A stretch of 64,000 nt of DNA from Methylococcales bacterium (GTDB taxonomy: Bacteria > Pseudomonadota > Gammaproteobacteria > Methylococcales > Methylomonadaceae). Positions 22,320 to 32,631 of the stretch are shown piece after piece. The position numbers were made by a program, and so were the translations under genes. The DNA is taken from the NCBI GenBank assembly GCA_026399075.1, contig JAPLRR010000078.1:29316-93315 (forward strand). Direction: 5' to 3'. Each line of letters begins with the position of its first letter. Position 1 is the stretch's first letter. The notes under the pieces are model-generated. The model had not been told where the DNA came from. It did not search any database and worked only from the letters and a program-made list of their open reading frames with translations.

Positions 22320-24398
22320 CTATACCTCGGCATAATCTGTCGATGTCCCCAACCAACGGTCACACAAAGCTTGTATTGCTTCGGGTGATTCGTGTAAGAG
22401 TTGGTCGCCAGTTTGTTGGATGGTTGCCAATAAGTCGGCATCACGCGCCAAATCGGCCACCTTAAAATTAATCGCGCCCGTTTGCCTAGTGCCCATGACT
22501 TCGCCGGGGCCGCGCAATTCTAAATCTTTTTCGGCAATCACAAACCCGTCATTACTGTCCCTGAGGATGCCCAAACGCTGCCGGGCAGTGTCAGACAAAG
22601 GCGCTTGGTACATCAATAAACAATAGCTGTCGCCATCGCCGCGCCCGACCCGCCCACGTAATTGGTGCAGTTGCGAAAGTCCTAAACGTTCGGGATTTTC
22701 GATGACCATCAAACCGGCATTGGGGACATCGACACCGACTTCTATTACGGTGGTGGCCACCAACAAATCCAGCTGATGGTTTTTAAACGCCTGCATGACG
22801 GCATCTTTGTCGGCATTTTTCATGCGTCCGTGGATCAATGCCACACGGACGTTCGGCAAGGCCAAGGTCAGCTGTTCGGCGGTTTTTTCGGCGGCTTCAC
22901 ATTGCAACTGGTCAGATTCTTCTATCAGGGTGCACACCCAGTAAACTTGGCGTTTTTTGGCCACCCAGCTGTTGATGCGGTCTATCACTTCGGCGCGCCG
23001 TTCTGCGGGGATTACGCTGGTGACTATGGGTTTTCTGCCGGGCGGCAATTCATCAATAATGGAAATGTCCAGATCCGAATACTGCAACATGGCCAAGGTG
23101 CGTGGTATGGGGGTGGCGGTCATCACCAATTGGTGGGGCCTGAGGTCGCCTTGCTGGCCTTTTACACGTAAGGCCATGCGTTGATGGACACCAAAGCGGT
23201 GTTGTTCATCAATGATAATCAAGCCTAAGCGGTGGAATTGCACCGCTTCTTGAAATAAGGCATGGGTGCCGATAATAATGCCTGCTGAGCCGTCTGCTAA
23301 GCTTTGTAAGGCTTCTTTGCGGGCATTGCCTTTTAATTGGCCAGTCAAATACACGACTTGGGTTTCAAAACCAGCAAACCACGCGCTGAAATTGCGTTTA
23401 TGTTGTTCTGCCAATAATTCGGTGGGCGCCATGACCGCGGCCTGAAAACCTGTGCTTAAGGCCAATAATGCCGCGTAAGCCGAGACAATGGTTTTGCCTG
23501 AACCAACATCGCCTTGCACCAAGCGCATCATTGGGTGCGGCATAAGACAATCGGCCTCAATCTCGGCAATGACGCGATTTTGGGCACCCGTCAGTGAAAA
23601 TGGCAAGGCGTTTAGAAACTGTTGGATGGCGGTTTTATCGGCGGTAAATTGCGGGGCCAGCCATATTTTGGCGTTACTTTTGGTTTTGCGTAAGCTCAGG
23701 TGGTGGGCCAGTAATTCTTCATAAGCCAAGCGTTTAAGCGCGGGCACACTGCCGTTTTGCAAGGCTTCAACGGTGACGGTTTCATCGGGGGCGTGTAAGG
23801 TTAGTATGGCCTCTGCCAAGGACGGGTAGGCGAACTTTTTTAATAGGGATGCGGGTATCCAATCCGTTAATAAGGCAGGGTCGGATAGGCATAGGTGTAA
23901 GGCTTGTTTGACGGCTTTTCTGACTGTTGCTTGGCTTAGCCCTTCGGTGAGCGGATAAACCGGCGTTAAGCGCTGTTCTGTGGTGAAGTCTTCGGGGTTG
24001 GTGATGATCTGGTAGTTGGGGTGTACCATTTCCAGTCCGGCAAAGCCGTGCCGGACTTCGGCAAAACAGCTGATTAGCGTGCCGGGTTTCAGTGTATTGT
24101 GCTGGTTGGCGGAAAAATGAAAAAATTTTAAAGAAATAAAGCCGGTATCGTCGCTGATCCGGCAGATTAGGCCCTTTCGCCCCCTAGGCAAGATATCGAT
24201 AAATTCCACCCGGCCACAAACCAACACCGTCATACCCGGCAACGCCGACGCGATAGGGCAGACGCGGGTGCGGTCTTCATAACGCAAGGGTAAATGAAAC
24301 AACAAGTCTTGGATGACGTGGATGCCCAATTTGTTGAGGCGGCTGGCGGTTTGTGCCCCTATGCCAGACAAGCTGGCCACGGATTGCTTAAGCTTCAT
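22320..24398 (-). CDS. recG: ATP-dependent DNA helicase RecG
   Basis: A 692-residue helicase that remodels stalled replication forks and Holliday junctions. An N-terminal wedge/OB-fold part (helix-hairpin SLSGIGAQTASRLNKLGI; GMTVLVCGRVEFID) precedes the helicase core with Walker A QGDVGSGKTIVSAYA, the DExH box IIIDEQHRFGVHQR, TATPIPRTLAM, and C-terminal motifs VIEVGVDVPNAGLMVIENPERLGLSQLHQLRGRVGRG. Length is normal. It lies downstream of ridA in the same orientation, a familiar pairing, with a 172-bp gap that may hold its own promoter. Confidence 0.96.
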   Translation of the reverse strand: MKLKQSVASLSGIGAQTASRLNKLGIHVIQDLLFHLPLRYEDRTRVCPIASALPGMTVLVCGRVEFIDILPRGRKGLICRISDDTGFISLKFFHFSANQHNTLKPGTLISCFAEVRHGFAGLEMVHPNYQIITNPEDFTTEQRLTPVYPLTEGLSQATVRKAVKQALHLCLSDPALLTDWIPASLLKKFAYPSLAEAILTLHAPDETVTVEALQNGSVPALKRLAYEELLAHHLSLRKTKSNAKIWLAPQFTADKTAIQQFLNALPFSLTGAQNRVIAEIEADCLMPHPMMRLVQGDVGSGKTIVSAYAALLALSTGFQAAVMAPTELLAEQHKRNFSAWFAGFETQVVYLTGQLKGNARKEALQSLADGSAGIIIGTHALFQEAVQFHRLGLIIIDEQHRFGVHQRMALRVKGQQGDLRPHQLVMTATPIPRTLAMLQYSDLDISIIDELPPGRKPIVTSVIPAERRAEVIDRINSWVAKKRQVYWVCTLIEESDQLQCEAAEKTAEQLTLALPNVRVALIHGRMKNADKDAVMQAFKNHQLDLLVATTVIEVGVDVPNAGLMVIENPERLGLSQLHQLRGRVGRGDGDSYCLLMYQAPLSDTARQRLGILRDSNDGFVIAEKDLELRGPGEVMGTRQTGAINFKVADLARDADLLATIQQTGDQLLHESPEAIQALCDRWLGTSTDYAEV

Positions 24399-24570
24399 AT
24401 CGGCCTGCTATCTTGGGGTACGTCATTAAGGATAAGTAGGCGTTCATTATGTTGCTTAGCAGGGTCGTTTTGTAGGGGACGCTTTAGCCGCGACTATATT
24501 TAAATGGTCAATTGGGCAAATAGTGGCTATTTCAGTCTGGTGCAGCCTAAGCCACTACTACAAAAATCAG

Positions 24571-24975
24571 CTAAGACGCAGGATATTCCTGGGGCTTTAG
24601 GCACATCACCCCATCCATTTCTACACCCGCCCCTTTAGGCAAAGCCGCAACTCCAATTGCGGCTCGTGCCGGATAAGGTTCTTGGAAATAATTCCCCATA
24701 ATTTCATTGACGATAGGGAAATGCGCCAAGTCGGTCAAATACACGTTTAATTTGACAAAATCAGAAAAATCCCCGCCCGCAGCCTTGGCAACCGCTTGCA
24801 GATTGTCAAACACTTGGGTGATTTGGGCGCTGATGTCGCCGTCGATAATCGTCATTGTCGCCGGGACTAAAGGAATTTGCCCCGACAAATACACGGTATT
24901 ATCAACTTTGACGGCTTGGGAATAAGTCCCTATGGCTTTGGGGGCCAGGTCAGTATGGATGATTTCTTTGCTCAT
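24571..24975 (-). CDS. ridA: RidA family enamine/imine deaminase
   Basis: A 134-residue protein. RidA hydrolyses reactive 2-aminoacrylate-type enamines and imines released by PLP enzymes. Family strings are [53 protein letters not shown] and the catalytic-site region [22 protein letters not shown], including the conserved Arg. It lies 11 bp after icd and upstream of recG in the same orientation. Confidence 0.95.
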   Translation of the reverse strand: MSKEIIHTDLAPKAIGTYSQAVKVDNTVYLSGQIPLVPATMTIIDGDISAQITQVFDNLQAVAKAAGGDFSDFVKLNVYLTDLAHFPIVNEIMGNYFQEPYPARAAIGVAALPKGAGVEMDGVMCLKPQEYPAS

Positions 24976-24986
24976 GGTTGTCCCTG

Positions 24987-26279
24987 CTATAAATTTTTGA
25001 TCATCACGTCAGCAAATTCACTGCATTTGACTTCTATGGCATTATCCATCAAACGTGCGAAATCGTAGGTGACTTGTTTGCTGGCGATGGCGGCATCCAT
25101 GGCGCGGATAATCGCATCAGCGGCCTCCGTCCAGCCCATATAACGTAGCATCATTTCACCTGACAGGATTAATGAGCCAGGGTTTACCTTGTCCAGGTCG
25201 GCGTATTTTGGGGCTGTGCCATGGGTGGCTTCAAACACTGCGGTGCCGGTCAGATAATTGATGTTGCCGCCGGGGGCAATGCCGATGCCGCCGACTTGTG
25301 CGGCCAAGGCATCGGACAAATAATCGCCGTTTAAATTTAAGGTGGCGATGACATCAAAATCTTCCGGACGGGTTAGCACTTGTTGCAAGGCAATGTCGGC
25401 GATGGCGTCTTTAATTAGTATCCGCCCTGCCGCCAAGGCTTCGGCCTGTTCTTGGTTGGCAGCCGCTTCACCGGAAGCGGCGCGGGTTTTTTCCCATTGC
25501 GCCCAGGTGTAGGTTTGTTCGGGGTATTCGCGTTCGGCAAGGGTGTAAGCCCAATGACGGAATGCCCCTTCGGTGAATTTCATAATATTGCCTTTGTGGA
25601 CAATCGTGACGCTCTTGCGTTTATTGGTAAGGCTGTAGTCTATCGCCGCGCGGACTAAGCGTTCCGTGCCGTCTTGGGAGACGGGTTTAATGCCGATGCC
25701 TGAGGTTTCAGGAAAGCGGATTTTGCTAAATTGCTTGGGGAAATTTTCTTGTAAAAGGCGCATGAACAGTTTGTTTTCGTCACTGCCTTGTTCAAATTCC
25801 ACTCCGGCGTAGATGTCCTCGGTGTTTTCCCTAAAGATTACCATATCGACTGCACCCGGGTTTTTTACCGGGGAGGGGACACCTTGGAACCAGCGGACGG
25901 GTCGCAGGCACACATACATATCCAACAATTGCCGCAAAGCCACATTTAAAGAACGGATGCCGCCGCCTATCGGCGTGGTCAAAGGGCCTTTGATGGAGAC
26001 TAGATAGTCCCGGCAGGCATCAACCGTTTCATCAGGTAGCCAAGTGTTTAACAAGGTATTAGCCTTGCCGCCAGCGTAAACTTCCAACCAATGTATTTTT
26101 CGTTGCCCGCCATAAGCGCTGGCAACTGCCGCATCCAAAACCCGCACTGTGGCACGCCAAATATCAGGCCCCGTCCCGTCACCTTCAATATAGGGGATGA
26201 TGGGGTTGTCCGGCACCAGCAGTTTGCCGTTTTGCATGGTGATAGCGCTGCCGTTGGGTGGTGGGGTAAGGTGGGCCAT
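24987..26279 (-). CDS. icd: NADP-dependent isocitrate dehydrogenase
   Basis: A 430-residue TCA-cycle enzyme converting isocitrate to 2-oxoglutarate. It shows [14 protein letters not shown], the substrate/phosphorylation loop [30 protein letters not shown], the Lys/Tyr catalytic region [32 protein letters not shown] and the nucleotide-binding [19 protein letters not shown] segment. This is the bacterial type I family. The start is placed at MAHLTPPP, behind an AGGAG ribosome-binding site; the longer upstream frame is not supported. It is followed closely by ridA. Confidence 0.96.
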   Translation of the reverse strand: MAHLTPPPNGSAITMQNGKLLVPDNPIIPYIEGDGTGPDIWRATVRVLDAAVASAYGGQRKIHWLEVYAGGKANTLLNTWLPDETVDACRDYLVSIKGPLTTPIGGGIRSLNVALRQLLDMYVCLRPVRWFQGVPSPVKNPGAVDMVIFRENTEDIYAGVEFEQGSDENKLFMRLLQENFPKQFSKIRFPETSGIGIKPVSQDGTERLVRAAIDYSLTNKRKSVTIVHKGNIMKFTEGAFRHWAYTLAEREYPEQTYTWAQWEKTRAASGEAAANQEQAEALAAGRILIKDAIADIALQQVLTRPEDFDVIATLNLNGDYLSDALAAQVGGIGIAPGGNINYLTGTAVFEATHGTAPKYADLDKVNPGSLILSGEMMLRYMGWTEAADAIIRAMDAAIASKQVTYDFARLMDNAIEVKCSEFADVMIKNL

Positions 26280-26503
26280 AAGATAACTCCTGGTTTGTTG
26301 GTGGTGTCTATGCACTTGCCGTGTTTTGCTGCTTGGTATCATACCAAACGCCCATCCGCTTGTCTTAGGCTTGTGGGATAAAAATCGCTGTAAATCCCTT
26401 CAACAGTAAACATCAACACATGCCGCCGGCTAATGGGTTAAAATTAATGAAAGGGGCTTCTTATGGATGGCCCAAGTCGCCACTGCCAACACTCTGAACT
26501 ATC

Positions 26504-27181
26504 ATGCGTATTCTTATCGTTGAAGATGAAACCACTCTATGTGAACAAATCCATCAGTTTTTTGCTGCCAGGGGTTTTGCTGTGGATAGCGCCCATACGG
26601 CAAGTGAGGGTTATTACATGGGTAAGGAATTTCCGGTCGACGTGGCCATTATTGATATTGGTCTGCCCGATTTTTCGGGCATCGAACTGATCAAGCGCTT
26701 GCGCAAAGATAAAATCAGTGTGCCGATTTTAATTTTGACGGCCCGTAGCCGTTGGCAAGAAAAAGTGGAAGGCTTGGAAGCCGGGGCGGATGATTATTTG
26801 GTCAAGCCGTTTCAATATGAAGAATTGCTGGCGCGTATTAATGCCTTGATCCGGCGTTCAGCAGGCCTTTCCCACCCTGTGCTTAGCCATGGCAATATTG
26901 AGCTGGACACCGTTACCCAAGAAGTGTCGGTGTCCGGCGTCAAATTGGAATTGACCGCTTATGAATATAAAGTATTGGAGTATTTGCTGTTCCATAAAGG
27001 TGAGCTGATTTCAAAAGCGGTATTGACGGCCCATATTTATGATGAAGATTTTGACCGCGACAGCAATGTGATTGAGGTGTTCATAGGCCGTTTAAGAAAA
27101 AAACTGGATCCAGACGGTAGCCGTAAGCCCATTGAAACATTACGCGGCCGGGGTTATCGGATTCCTAATGGGGAATCCTGA
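26504..27181 (+). CDS. phoP: PhoP-like OmpR-family response regulator
   Basis: A 225-residue two-component regulator. The receiver domain (about 1-115) has the acidic pocket EDE near the N-terminus, phosphoacceptor Asp in VAIIDIGLPDFSG, TAR and the Lys of ADDYLVKPF. A winged-helix output domain follows (ELTAYEYKVLEYLLFHKGELISK; VIEVFIGRLRKKLD; ETLRGRGYRIP). The segment VPILILTARSRWQEKVE resembles PhoP closely. It precedes a PhoQ-like kinase by 34 bp. In other bacteria PhoP responds to low Mg2+ or cationic peptides; the signal here is unknown. Confidence 0.9.
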   Translation: MRILIVEDETTLCEQIHQFFAARGFAVDSAHTASEGYYMGKEFPVDVAIIDIGLPDFSGIELIKRLRKDKISVPILILTARSRWQEKVEGLEAGADDYLVKPFQYEELLARINALIRRSAGLSHPVLSHGNIELDTVTQEVSVSGVKLELTAYEYKVLEYLLFHKGELISKAVLTAHIYDEDFDRDSNVIEVFIGRLRKKLDPDGSRKPIETLRGRGYRIPNGES

Positions 27182-27215
27182 GCCGTTGCAATTATATTGA
27201 TAAGTCAGGCCAACG

Positions 27216-28562
27216 ATGCGATCTAAATCCTTAAGTTTCCGATTACTTATTGCCGAAGGCTTAGTGTTGGCCGCTTTTTTTACCTTGGTGGCTGTTATTC
27301 TTGAGCAAGGGTTTCGTGAGAGTGTCGAACAGGCTTTAAAAGACCGGTTGCAAGTGCAGGTCTATGCGCTGTTATCTGCGGCCAAGCTCAACGATGCCGG
27401 GGAATTGACTATGCCGGCCAGGCTTTATGAGCCGCGTTTTGCCAATCCTGGCTCAGGGCTTTATGGCTTTATCCAATTGGCAAGGAGTAGGCCAGTGTGG
27501 CGTTCTGCTTCCGCAATTGGCTTGGAAGAAGTGGTGGCACCTGCTGACTTGGCGCTGGGTGAGTCAAAGTTTGTGACCATTAAGCATGACCGTTACGCCT
27601 TGCATTCAGATATTATTTTGAAGAATGCGGCGGGGGTAAGTCGCGAGTTTGTTTTTACCGTGACTGAAGATGGCCAATTCGTCAGCAGTAAAGTGGCGCA
27701 TCTTGAAGAAGTTCTGCGGGTGTGTTTGTTGGTGATTGGCCTGGTTTTGGTGCTGATACAGTTTGCCTTGTTACGGTGGAGTTTAAAGCCCTTACGCAGT
27801 ATCGTCAAAGATCTTGATGCCATTGAGCAGGGCAACAAAACCCTTTTGGACGGCCAGTACGCCTCCGAACTGGAAGGTTTGGCAGGCAATTTGAATGCCT
27901 TTATCAGCCACGAACGGGCGCATCTGGAGCGTTACCGCAACAATCTGGCGGATTTGGCGCATAGCCTAAAAACCCCCTTGGCCATACTGCACGGTTGTGT
28001 CGGGTCGTTTGCCGGAAACCAGGTTACAGTCCAAGAACAGATTTCACGGATGAACCAAATTGTTGAATATCAATTGCATAAGGCGGCCGCCAAAGGTGGG
28101 CATAACGCGATCAAGACCGTGGATATTGCCGTGGTTATCCTTAAAATTAAGGCCTCGCTAGACAAAGTTTATAAGGATAAAGGCATCGCTATTGGGCTGG
28201 CAATCCCTGAATCATGCCCAATTTATTGCGAAGAGGGGGATGTCTACGAAATTGTTGGCAACTTAATGGATAACGCCTGCAAATGGTGCCAGCATAGTGT
28301 CAAGGTCAGCATCGCCCTTAACCATCGTGCCCACAGGCGAAATTATTCGGTGCTGTTGCAAATTGAAGATGATGGCCCGGGAATTCCCGTCGGGAAATTT
28401 AATGATATTTTAAAAAGGGGGATACGGGCCGATGAAAATATTCATGGCCATGGTATTGGCGTGTCCGTTGTGAATGAACTGGTCGGATTACTGGGCGGTA
28501 AATTGGAGGGCGGCAAAAGTGTCGAATTGGGCGGCATGCGCTGGAGTGTCTATCTGCCGTGA
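27216..28562 (+). CDS. phoQ: PhoQ-like sensor histidine kinase
   Basis: A 448-residue membrane kinase. Two transmembrane segments (about 10-28 and 170-190) flank a periplasmic sensor region of about 140 residues, followed by a HAMP-like linker and the phosphoacceptor His (about residue 249, in LADLAHSLKTPLAI). The ATPase domain has N-box GNLMDNACKWCQ, G1 EDDGPGIP and G2 GHGIGVSVVNELV. Its length and adjacency to the PhoP-like regulator suggest a cognate pair. The periplasmic acidic patch typical of enterobacterial PhoQ is not obvious, so the ligand may differ. Confidence 0.88.
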   Translation: MRSKSLSFRLLIAEGLVLAAFFTLVAVILEQGFRESVEQALKDRLQVQVYALLSAAKLNDAGELTMPARLYEPRFANPGSGLYGFIQLARSRPVWRSASAIGLEEVVAPADLALGESKFVTIKHDRYALHSDIILKNAAGVSREFVFTVTEDGQFVSSKVAHLEEVLRVCLLVIGLVLVLIQFALLRWSLKPLRSIVKDLDAIEQGNKTLLDGQYASELEGLAGNLNAFISHERAHLERYRNNLADLAHSLKTPLAILHGCVGSFAGNQVTVQEQISRMNQIVEYQLHKAAAKGGHNAIKTVDIAVVILKIKASLDKVYKDKGIAIGLAIPESCPIYCEEGDVYEIVGNLMDNACKWCQHSVKVSIALNHRAHRRNYSVLLQIEDDGPGIPVGKFNDILKRGIRADENIHGHGIGVSVVNELVGLLGGKLEGGKSVELGGMRWSVYLP

Positions 28563-28912
28563 GTTTGGTGGTGCTAAGCAATAGCAATTAAGCGGTTTTG
28601 CCAGTCATTCCCTAAAAGCTCCTTGGATGGGCGGGATAGGCGCGGATTAATGCGTTTAGCCCAGCCTATGCCCTTGTTTTTTTAGCCTTATTGCTACCTT
28701 TAAACGCCAGTGCTTAGAGGATAGGCCTCCTAAAAAAACATAGAAAAACAGTTAGATAAAAAATAATTCCAGTTGAAATAAAATGTTTTTTGCCCTAGCT
28801 GTATTTTTAGTGCTACTATTTGACCGCTGTTAAAGTTTGAGTCGGCTTCTTCACGGAGCGGGCATTTGTAAAGCCAAGTAAAATTGGCGTTTTTTTAAGT
28901 TAAGAGTGTGAT
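28563..28912 (+). other. Intergenic region and csp leader
   Basis: 350 bp between the phoQ-like gene and the cold-shock gene. The proximal half shows nothing recognisable. The last 50 bp contain a terminator-like hairpin (separate entry), and the AT-rich part around 28740-28830 probably holds the csp promoter and a structured leader. Confidence 0.5.
28871..28896 (+). promoter_or_regulatory. Terminator-like hairpin in the csp leader
   Basis: GCCAA (28873-28877) and TTGGC (28884-28888) form a stem around GTAAAA, followed by G and seven T. It ends only about 16 nt before the csp ATG. It may act as an attenuator or temperature-responsive structure. Confidence 0.5.
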
Positions 28913-29122
28913 ATGGCAGATCAAGTTGAAGGTACCGTTAAGTGGTTCAATGATGAAAAAGGTTTTGGATTTATTGAACAAGTCGGTGGAAAAGATGTTT
29001 TTGTTCACCACAGTGCAATTAACGGCGCCGGCCGCAAAACCTTGCGCGAAGGCCAAAAGGTTACTATGGAAGTAACCCAAGGTCAAAAAGGCCCGCAAGC
29101 TGAAAATGTAACCCCAGCGTAA
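28913..29122 (+). CDS. Cold-shock domain protein (CspA family)
   Basis: A 69-residue single cold-shock domain that binds single-stranded RNA or DNA. RNP1 is KGFGFIEQ and RNP2 is VFVHHSAI, preceded by the conserved [13 protein letters not shown]. Which Csp paralog this corresponds to cannot be told from the sequence. Translation starts at MADQVEG, behind a purine-rich AAGAG. The leader carries a terminator-like hairpin and the gene ends in a strong terminator, so it is monocistronic. Confidence 0.95.
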   Translation: MADQVEGTVKWFNDEKGFGFIEQVGGKDVFVHHSAINGAGRKTLREGQKVTMEVTQGQKGPQAENVTPA

Positions 29123-29139
29123 CAAACTCATAAACCGTA

Positions 29140-29163
29140 CCCAAAAGCCATTTGGCTTTTGGG
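29140..29163 (+). terminator. Intrinsic terminator of csp
   Basis: CCAAAAGCCA (29141-29150) pairs perfectly with TGGCTTTTGG (29153-29162) across a tiny loop, with the T-run inside the 3' arm. It begins 18 bp after the stop codon. Confidence 0.7.
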
Positions 29164-29304
29164 GCGGCTTTATAGATCCCCAGATTAGGTGTTAAGGTAA
29201 GTTTTTACCTTTGATATCCAACGTAACTCAGTGTTTTTCTGGTTCGTGACTAGGCAATTTCCATAAAATGCCAATAAACCGTTCTACCCGTTGTTACCAG
29301 CGCC

Positions 29305-30477
29305 TTACCCCAAAGATTTTGCCTTTAGGATAACGAATTTGGCATTGGCTGCAACTAGCGTCTGATTCCCAAATAATTGCTTAAGCCGGATGTGATAATT
29401 CAGGTGACGGTTGCCGATTACCCATAATTCCCCACCTTTTTTCAAAGTTTTCTTGGCCTGCTTAAAAAAGCTGATGGCGATTTGGTCGCCGACAGTATTT
29501 TGCTGATGAAAAGGCGGGTTGCAAAGGATAAGGTCGGCGCTGTCCGGTTCAAAATCCACTAGTCCATCACCCACCCGATAAGTTGCAATTCTCTGCTCCC
29601 CAAATGCGCGAATAAAGTTTTCTTGGGCAGAAGCGACGGCCATAAATGACTCGTCAACAAAATGCAGTGTCGCCAACGGATTTTGCGCGGCGGCCATTAA
29701 TCCTAATACCCCATTACCGCAACCCAAATCAATAATGTCACAAGGCTTAGGCTTTTTGGGCAAATGTTGCAAGAAAAAGCGCGTACCTATGTCCAGGTTA
29801 TCCCTTGAAAATACATTGGCGTGGTTGCTGATGTGGTAGCCTGTGCCTTCAAGCGGATAGAAAGCCGGGTAAGGGTTGGCAGGTGTCGGCAAGTTTAAGT
29901 CGGGGCTCGCAAAGATTAGCCGCGCCTTTTTCTGGGCCAGTGCGGTTGTGGTGGGGCCTAGCAAACGTTCCAGCAGCTTCCAAACCGAAGGCGGTAGCAT
30001 TTTTATCATGCCCGCCACAATAATTTGGCTGGTGGGTAGCAAACAGGGCTTGATGCGAATTAGTTGGTCTTCCAATAACGCTAAAGTTTTTGGCGCTTTG
30101 ATCAAAACCAAGTCAAACGGGCCAACTAAGGTTTCTAGGCTGGCCGTTAATTTAACGCTGCCTTCAGGTCGGCCATTTAGTGCCAGATTAAGCCGGGTTG
30201 CTTGTTGTGACAGATAAGAATCCGAAAGTGCTTGCAGATGGTAGTCGGCTAACGCAACCGCCAAAGCCCCAAAGTTATCATTAACGATCAACAGGCGGGT
30301 ATCCGTGGCTGGCTTGCCCTCATCTGCCAGATGGTTGAGCAAATACTCATCAGCCGCATCCCAGGCTTGCAATAGCTCCACAGGACGCTTGGGCAGGCGT
30401 TGCAGCTCAAAAGTGCCTAGCTTTGTCGTTAGTCGGTTTTGTGTTTCACTCGCCATTACGGTCAACGGGTTTGGCAT
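29305..30477 (-). CDS. rlmG: 23S rRNA (guanine-N2) methyltransferase RlmG
   Basis: A 390-residue SAM-dependent methyltransferase; RlmG makes m2G1835 in 23S rRNA. An N-terminal degenerate domain contains LQAWDAADEYLLNHL, a close match to RlmG. The C-terminal catalytic domain has the SAM motif CDIIDLGCGNGVLGLMAA and the catalytic ADLILCNPPFHQQ. The ATG shares one base with the efpL stop (TAATG). Met at residue 8 is an alternative start. Confidence 0.9.
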   Translation of the reverse strand: MPNPLTVMASETQNRLTTKLGTFELQRLPKRPVELLQAWDAADEYLLNHLADEGKPATDTRLLIVNDNFGALAVALADYHLQALSDSYLSQQATRLNLALNGRPEGSVKLTASLETLVGPFDLVLIKAPKTLALLEDQLIRIKPCLLPTSQIIVAGMIKMLPPSVWKLLERLLGPTTTALAQKKARLIFASPDLNLPTPANPYPAFYPLEGTGYHISNHANVFSRDNLDIGTRFFLQHLPKKPKPCDIIDLGCGNGVLGLMAAAQNPLATLHFVDESFMAVASAQENFIRAFGEQRIATYRVGDGLVDFEPDSADLILCNPPFHQQNTVGDQIAISFFKQAKKTLKKGGELWVIGNRHLNYHIRLKQLFGNQTLVAANAKFVILKAKSLG

Positions 30478-31043
30478 TAAACACGGGCCATAAATTTACC
30501 AGACTCGGTGTTGACCTTAACCAGTTCGTCAGTTTCCAAATACTCAGGCACTTGGATTTCGATGCCAGTAGTCAAACGGGCTGTTTTTGTGCGCCCTGAG
30601 GCAGTTGCCCCCTTAATGGCAGGCGCTGTTTCCACGATGGGCAACACCACTGAACTGGGTAGCTCGATACCTAGCACCGCATCGTCAATTAATAAGGCTA
30701 CTATCCCTTCCAGGCCTTCGGTCAAATAACCGATTTGGCCTTCCAGTTCCTCAGGCCCCAAGCTGTATTGGCTATAATCTTCCATATTCATAAAAATGAA
30801 GTTTTCGCCGTCCATATAAGAAAACTGCACCTTGGCGCGTACCAAGTCAGCATCTTTAAAGAAGTCATCCCCTTTTAGGGATTCATCCAATTTTTGCCCA
30901 GTTTTAAGGTTGGTGAAACGGATTTTATACAGGGTTGATGCGCCCCTGGATGAAGGGCTTTTGGCATCGACATGCTTGACTATATGTGGCACACCATTAA
31001 TTTCGACGACCATCCCTCGTTTTAAATCACTCGCTTTTGCCAC
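30477..31043 (-). CDS. efpL: Elongation factor P-like protein EfpL (YeiP)
   Basis: A 188-residue, three-domain EF-P paralog that relieves ribosome stalling at poly-Pro and related motifs. The tip loop reads SPSSRGASTLYK with Arg33 where canonical EF-P carries the modified Lys, marking it as EfpL rather than Efp. The C-terminal signature is EIQVPEYLETDELVKVNTESG. The start codon is GTG, set by a strong AGGAGG five bases upstream. It is translationally coupled to rlmG by a one-base overlap. Confidence 0.93.
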   Translation of the reverse strand: MAKASDLKRGMVVEINGVPHIVKHVDAKSPSSRGASTLYKIRFTNLKTGQKLDESLKGDDFFKDADLVRAKVQFSYMDGENFIFMNMEDYSQYSLGPEELEGQIGYLTEGLEGIVALLIDDAVLGIELPSSVVLPIVETAPAIKGATASGRTKTARLTTGIEIQVPEYLETDELVKVNTESGKFMARV

Positions 31044-31188
31044 ACGACCCTCCTAAAAATTACACAGGTTAAAAAATGGCTGGGTTAGTCTGCCATTCAT
31101 AGTTAAGTTATTACGCCTAGCCGCCCTTGTCGGTAGGGATGGCCATTATAAGATATTGGCAACAATATTGCTTTCTTGGTCGGCTATT

Positions 31189-31293
31189 TATAGAGTACGA
31201 AGTTGGTAAGGCGACACAAGATTCCCTCTCCCTTTGGGAGAGGGTTAGGGTGAGGGTATTTCAAATGTCGCTTTACCAGCTTCGGCTCCTATA
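31189..31293. repeat. 105-bp inverted-repeat element (MITE-like), copy 1
   Basis: About 28-bp terminal inverted repeats (31189-31216 and 31266-31293, roughly six mismatches; shared core CGAAG-TGGTAA-GCGACA) flank a CCCTCTCCC / GGGAGAGGG palindrome followed by TTAGGGTGAGGG. A related partial copy is at 63885-63933. No coding capacity, so it is a non-autonomous element or dispersed intergenic repeat. Confidence 0.65.
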
Positions 31294-31309
31294 CTTGGCC
31301 TTGTATCCG

Positions 31310-32575
31310 CTAACTGTCTGTCCTGGTGTTTTTGGTATTCAACTTGGTGTGCAGCATTTTTTCATCCAGTTCGTTTTCCCATTTGGCGGCAACGACGGTG
31401 GCAACACCATTGCCGATCAAGTTGGTCAAGGCGCGGGCTTCGGACATAAAGCGGTCTATGCCTAGGATTAAGGCTAGCCCAGCGATGGGTATGGTTGGGA
31501 TGACTGACAGTGTCGCCGCCAAGGTGATAAAGCCACTGCCTGTGACACCCGCCGCGCCTTTTGAAGTAAGCAGCAGTACGCCGAATAGGGTCAGTTCTTG
31601 GGTAATGGTCAACGGCGTGTTGGTGGCTTGAGCCACAAACAGAGCCGCCATGGCCAGATAGATGGAGGTGCCATCCAAGTTAAACGAATAACCGGTCGGG
31701 ATGACTAAACCCACCACGGACTTTGAACAGCCCAAGTTTTCCAGTTTGGCCATCAGGCGTGGCAACACGGATTCGGATGATGACGTGCCTAACACCACCA
31801 ATAATTCATCTTTGATGTAAGCAATAAACTTGAAGAGGCTAAAGCCAGCATAACGGGCAATCAGCCCCAACACAATCACAATGAACAGCGCACAAGCCAG
31901 ATAAAAACTGGCCATCAATTTCGCCAAGGGTGCGAGTGAAGCAATGCCGTATTTGCCAATCGTAAATGCCATGGCACCAAATGCCCCGAGCGGGGCGAGC
32001 TTCATAATAGTCTCGACTATCCCAAACAATACCAGGGACACTTTGTGGATGGCATTGGCCACTTGCCCCCCGGTTTCTTTCATGGCCGCAAGTGAAAAGC
32101 CGAATAATAAGGACACCAGCAATACCTGCAACATCTCGCCTTTGGCAAAGGCATCCACTACGCTGGTGGGAATGATATTGAGAAAAAACTCGACGATACC
32201 ATGCTGTTTGGCCGCATCGGTATAGGCCGCCAAGCCGCTAATGTCCAAGGAGCTGGCATCAATATCCATGCCTGCACCAGGTTGTAAAATATGCACGACC
32301 AACAAGCCGATAAGCAAGGCCAATGTGCTGACCACCTCAAAATACAACAAGGCTTTAATGCCTACCCTGCCGACTTTATCCAGGGCTTGCATCCCCGCAA
32401 TCCCCGTCACCACAGTGCAGAAAATAATCGGTGCGATAATCATTTTAATGAGTTTGATAAACCCATCGCCCAGAGGTTTCATGTTAATGGCAGTTTCGGG
32501 GTAAAAATGGCCTAGCAGTATCCCTAGCGTGATGGCTGTTAGGACTTGGTAGTAAAGGTGTTGGTGGATTTTCAT
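31310..32575 (-). CDS. dctA: C4-dicarboxylate:cation symporter DctA
   Basis: A 421-residue secondary transporter of the DAACS/glutamate-transporter fold that imports succinate, fumarate or malate with protons or sodium. The N-terminus [20 protein letters not shown], the hairpin motif [33 protein letters not shown] and the C-terminal [21 protein letters not shown] match DctA closely. The start is [10 protein letters not shown]; a longer frame upstream overlaps the next gene. It lies downstream of a second family member in the same orientation, with a 56-bp gap. Confidence 0.94.
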   Translation of the reverse strand: MKIHQHLYYQVLTAITLGILLGHFYPETAINMKPLGDGFIKLIKMIIAPIIFCTVVTGIAGMQALDKVGRVGIKALLYFEVVSTLALLIGLLVVHILQPGAGMDIDASSLDISGLAAYTDAAKQHGIVEFFLNIIPTSVVDAFAKGEMLQVLLVSLLFGFSLAAMKETGGQVANAIHKVSLVLFGIVETIMKLAPLGAFGAMAFTIGKYGIASLAPLAKLMASFYLACALFIVIVLGLIARYAGFSLFKFIAYIKDELLVVLGTSSSESVLPRLMAKLENLGCSKSVVGLVIPTGYSFNLDGTSIYLAMAALFVAQATNTPLTITQELTLFGVLLLTSKGAAGVTGSGFITLAATLSVIPTIPIAGLALILGIDRFMSEARALTNLIGNGVATVVAAKWENELDEKMLHTKLNTKNTRTDS

Positions 32576-32631
32576 CTGCTTGGTGTTCCGATCCGGTGTT
32601 TGATTAAAAAATGTAACTGGAGACAGCCAGC

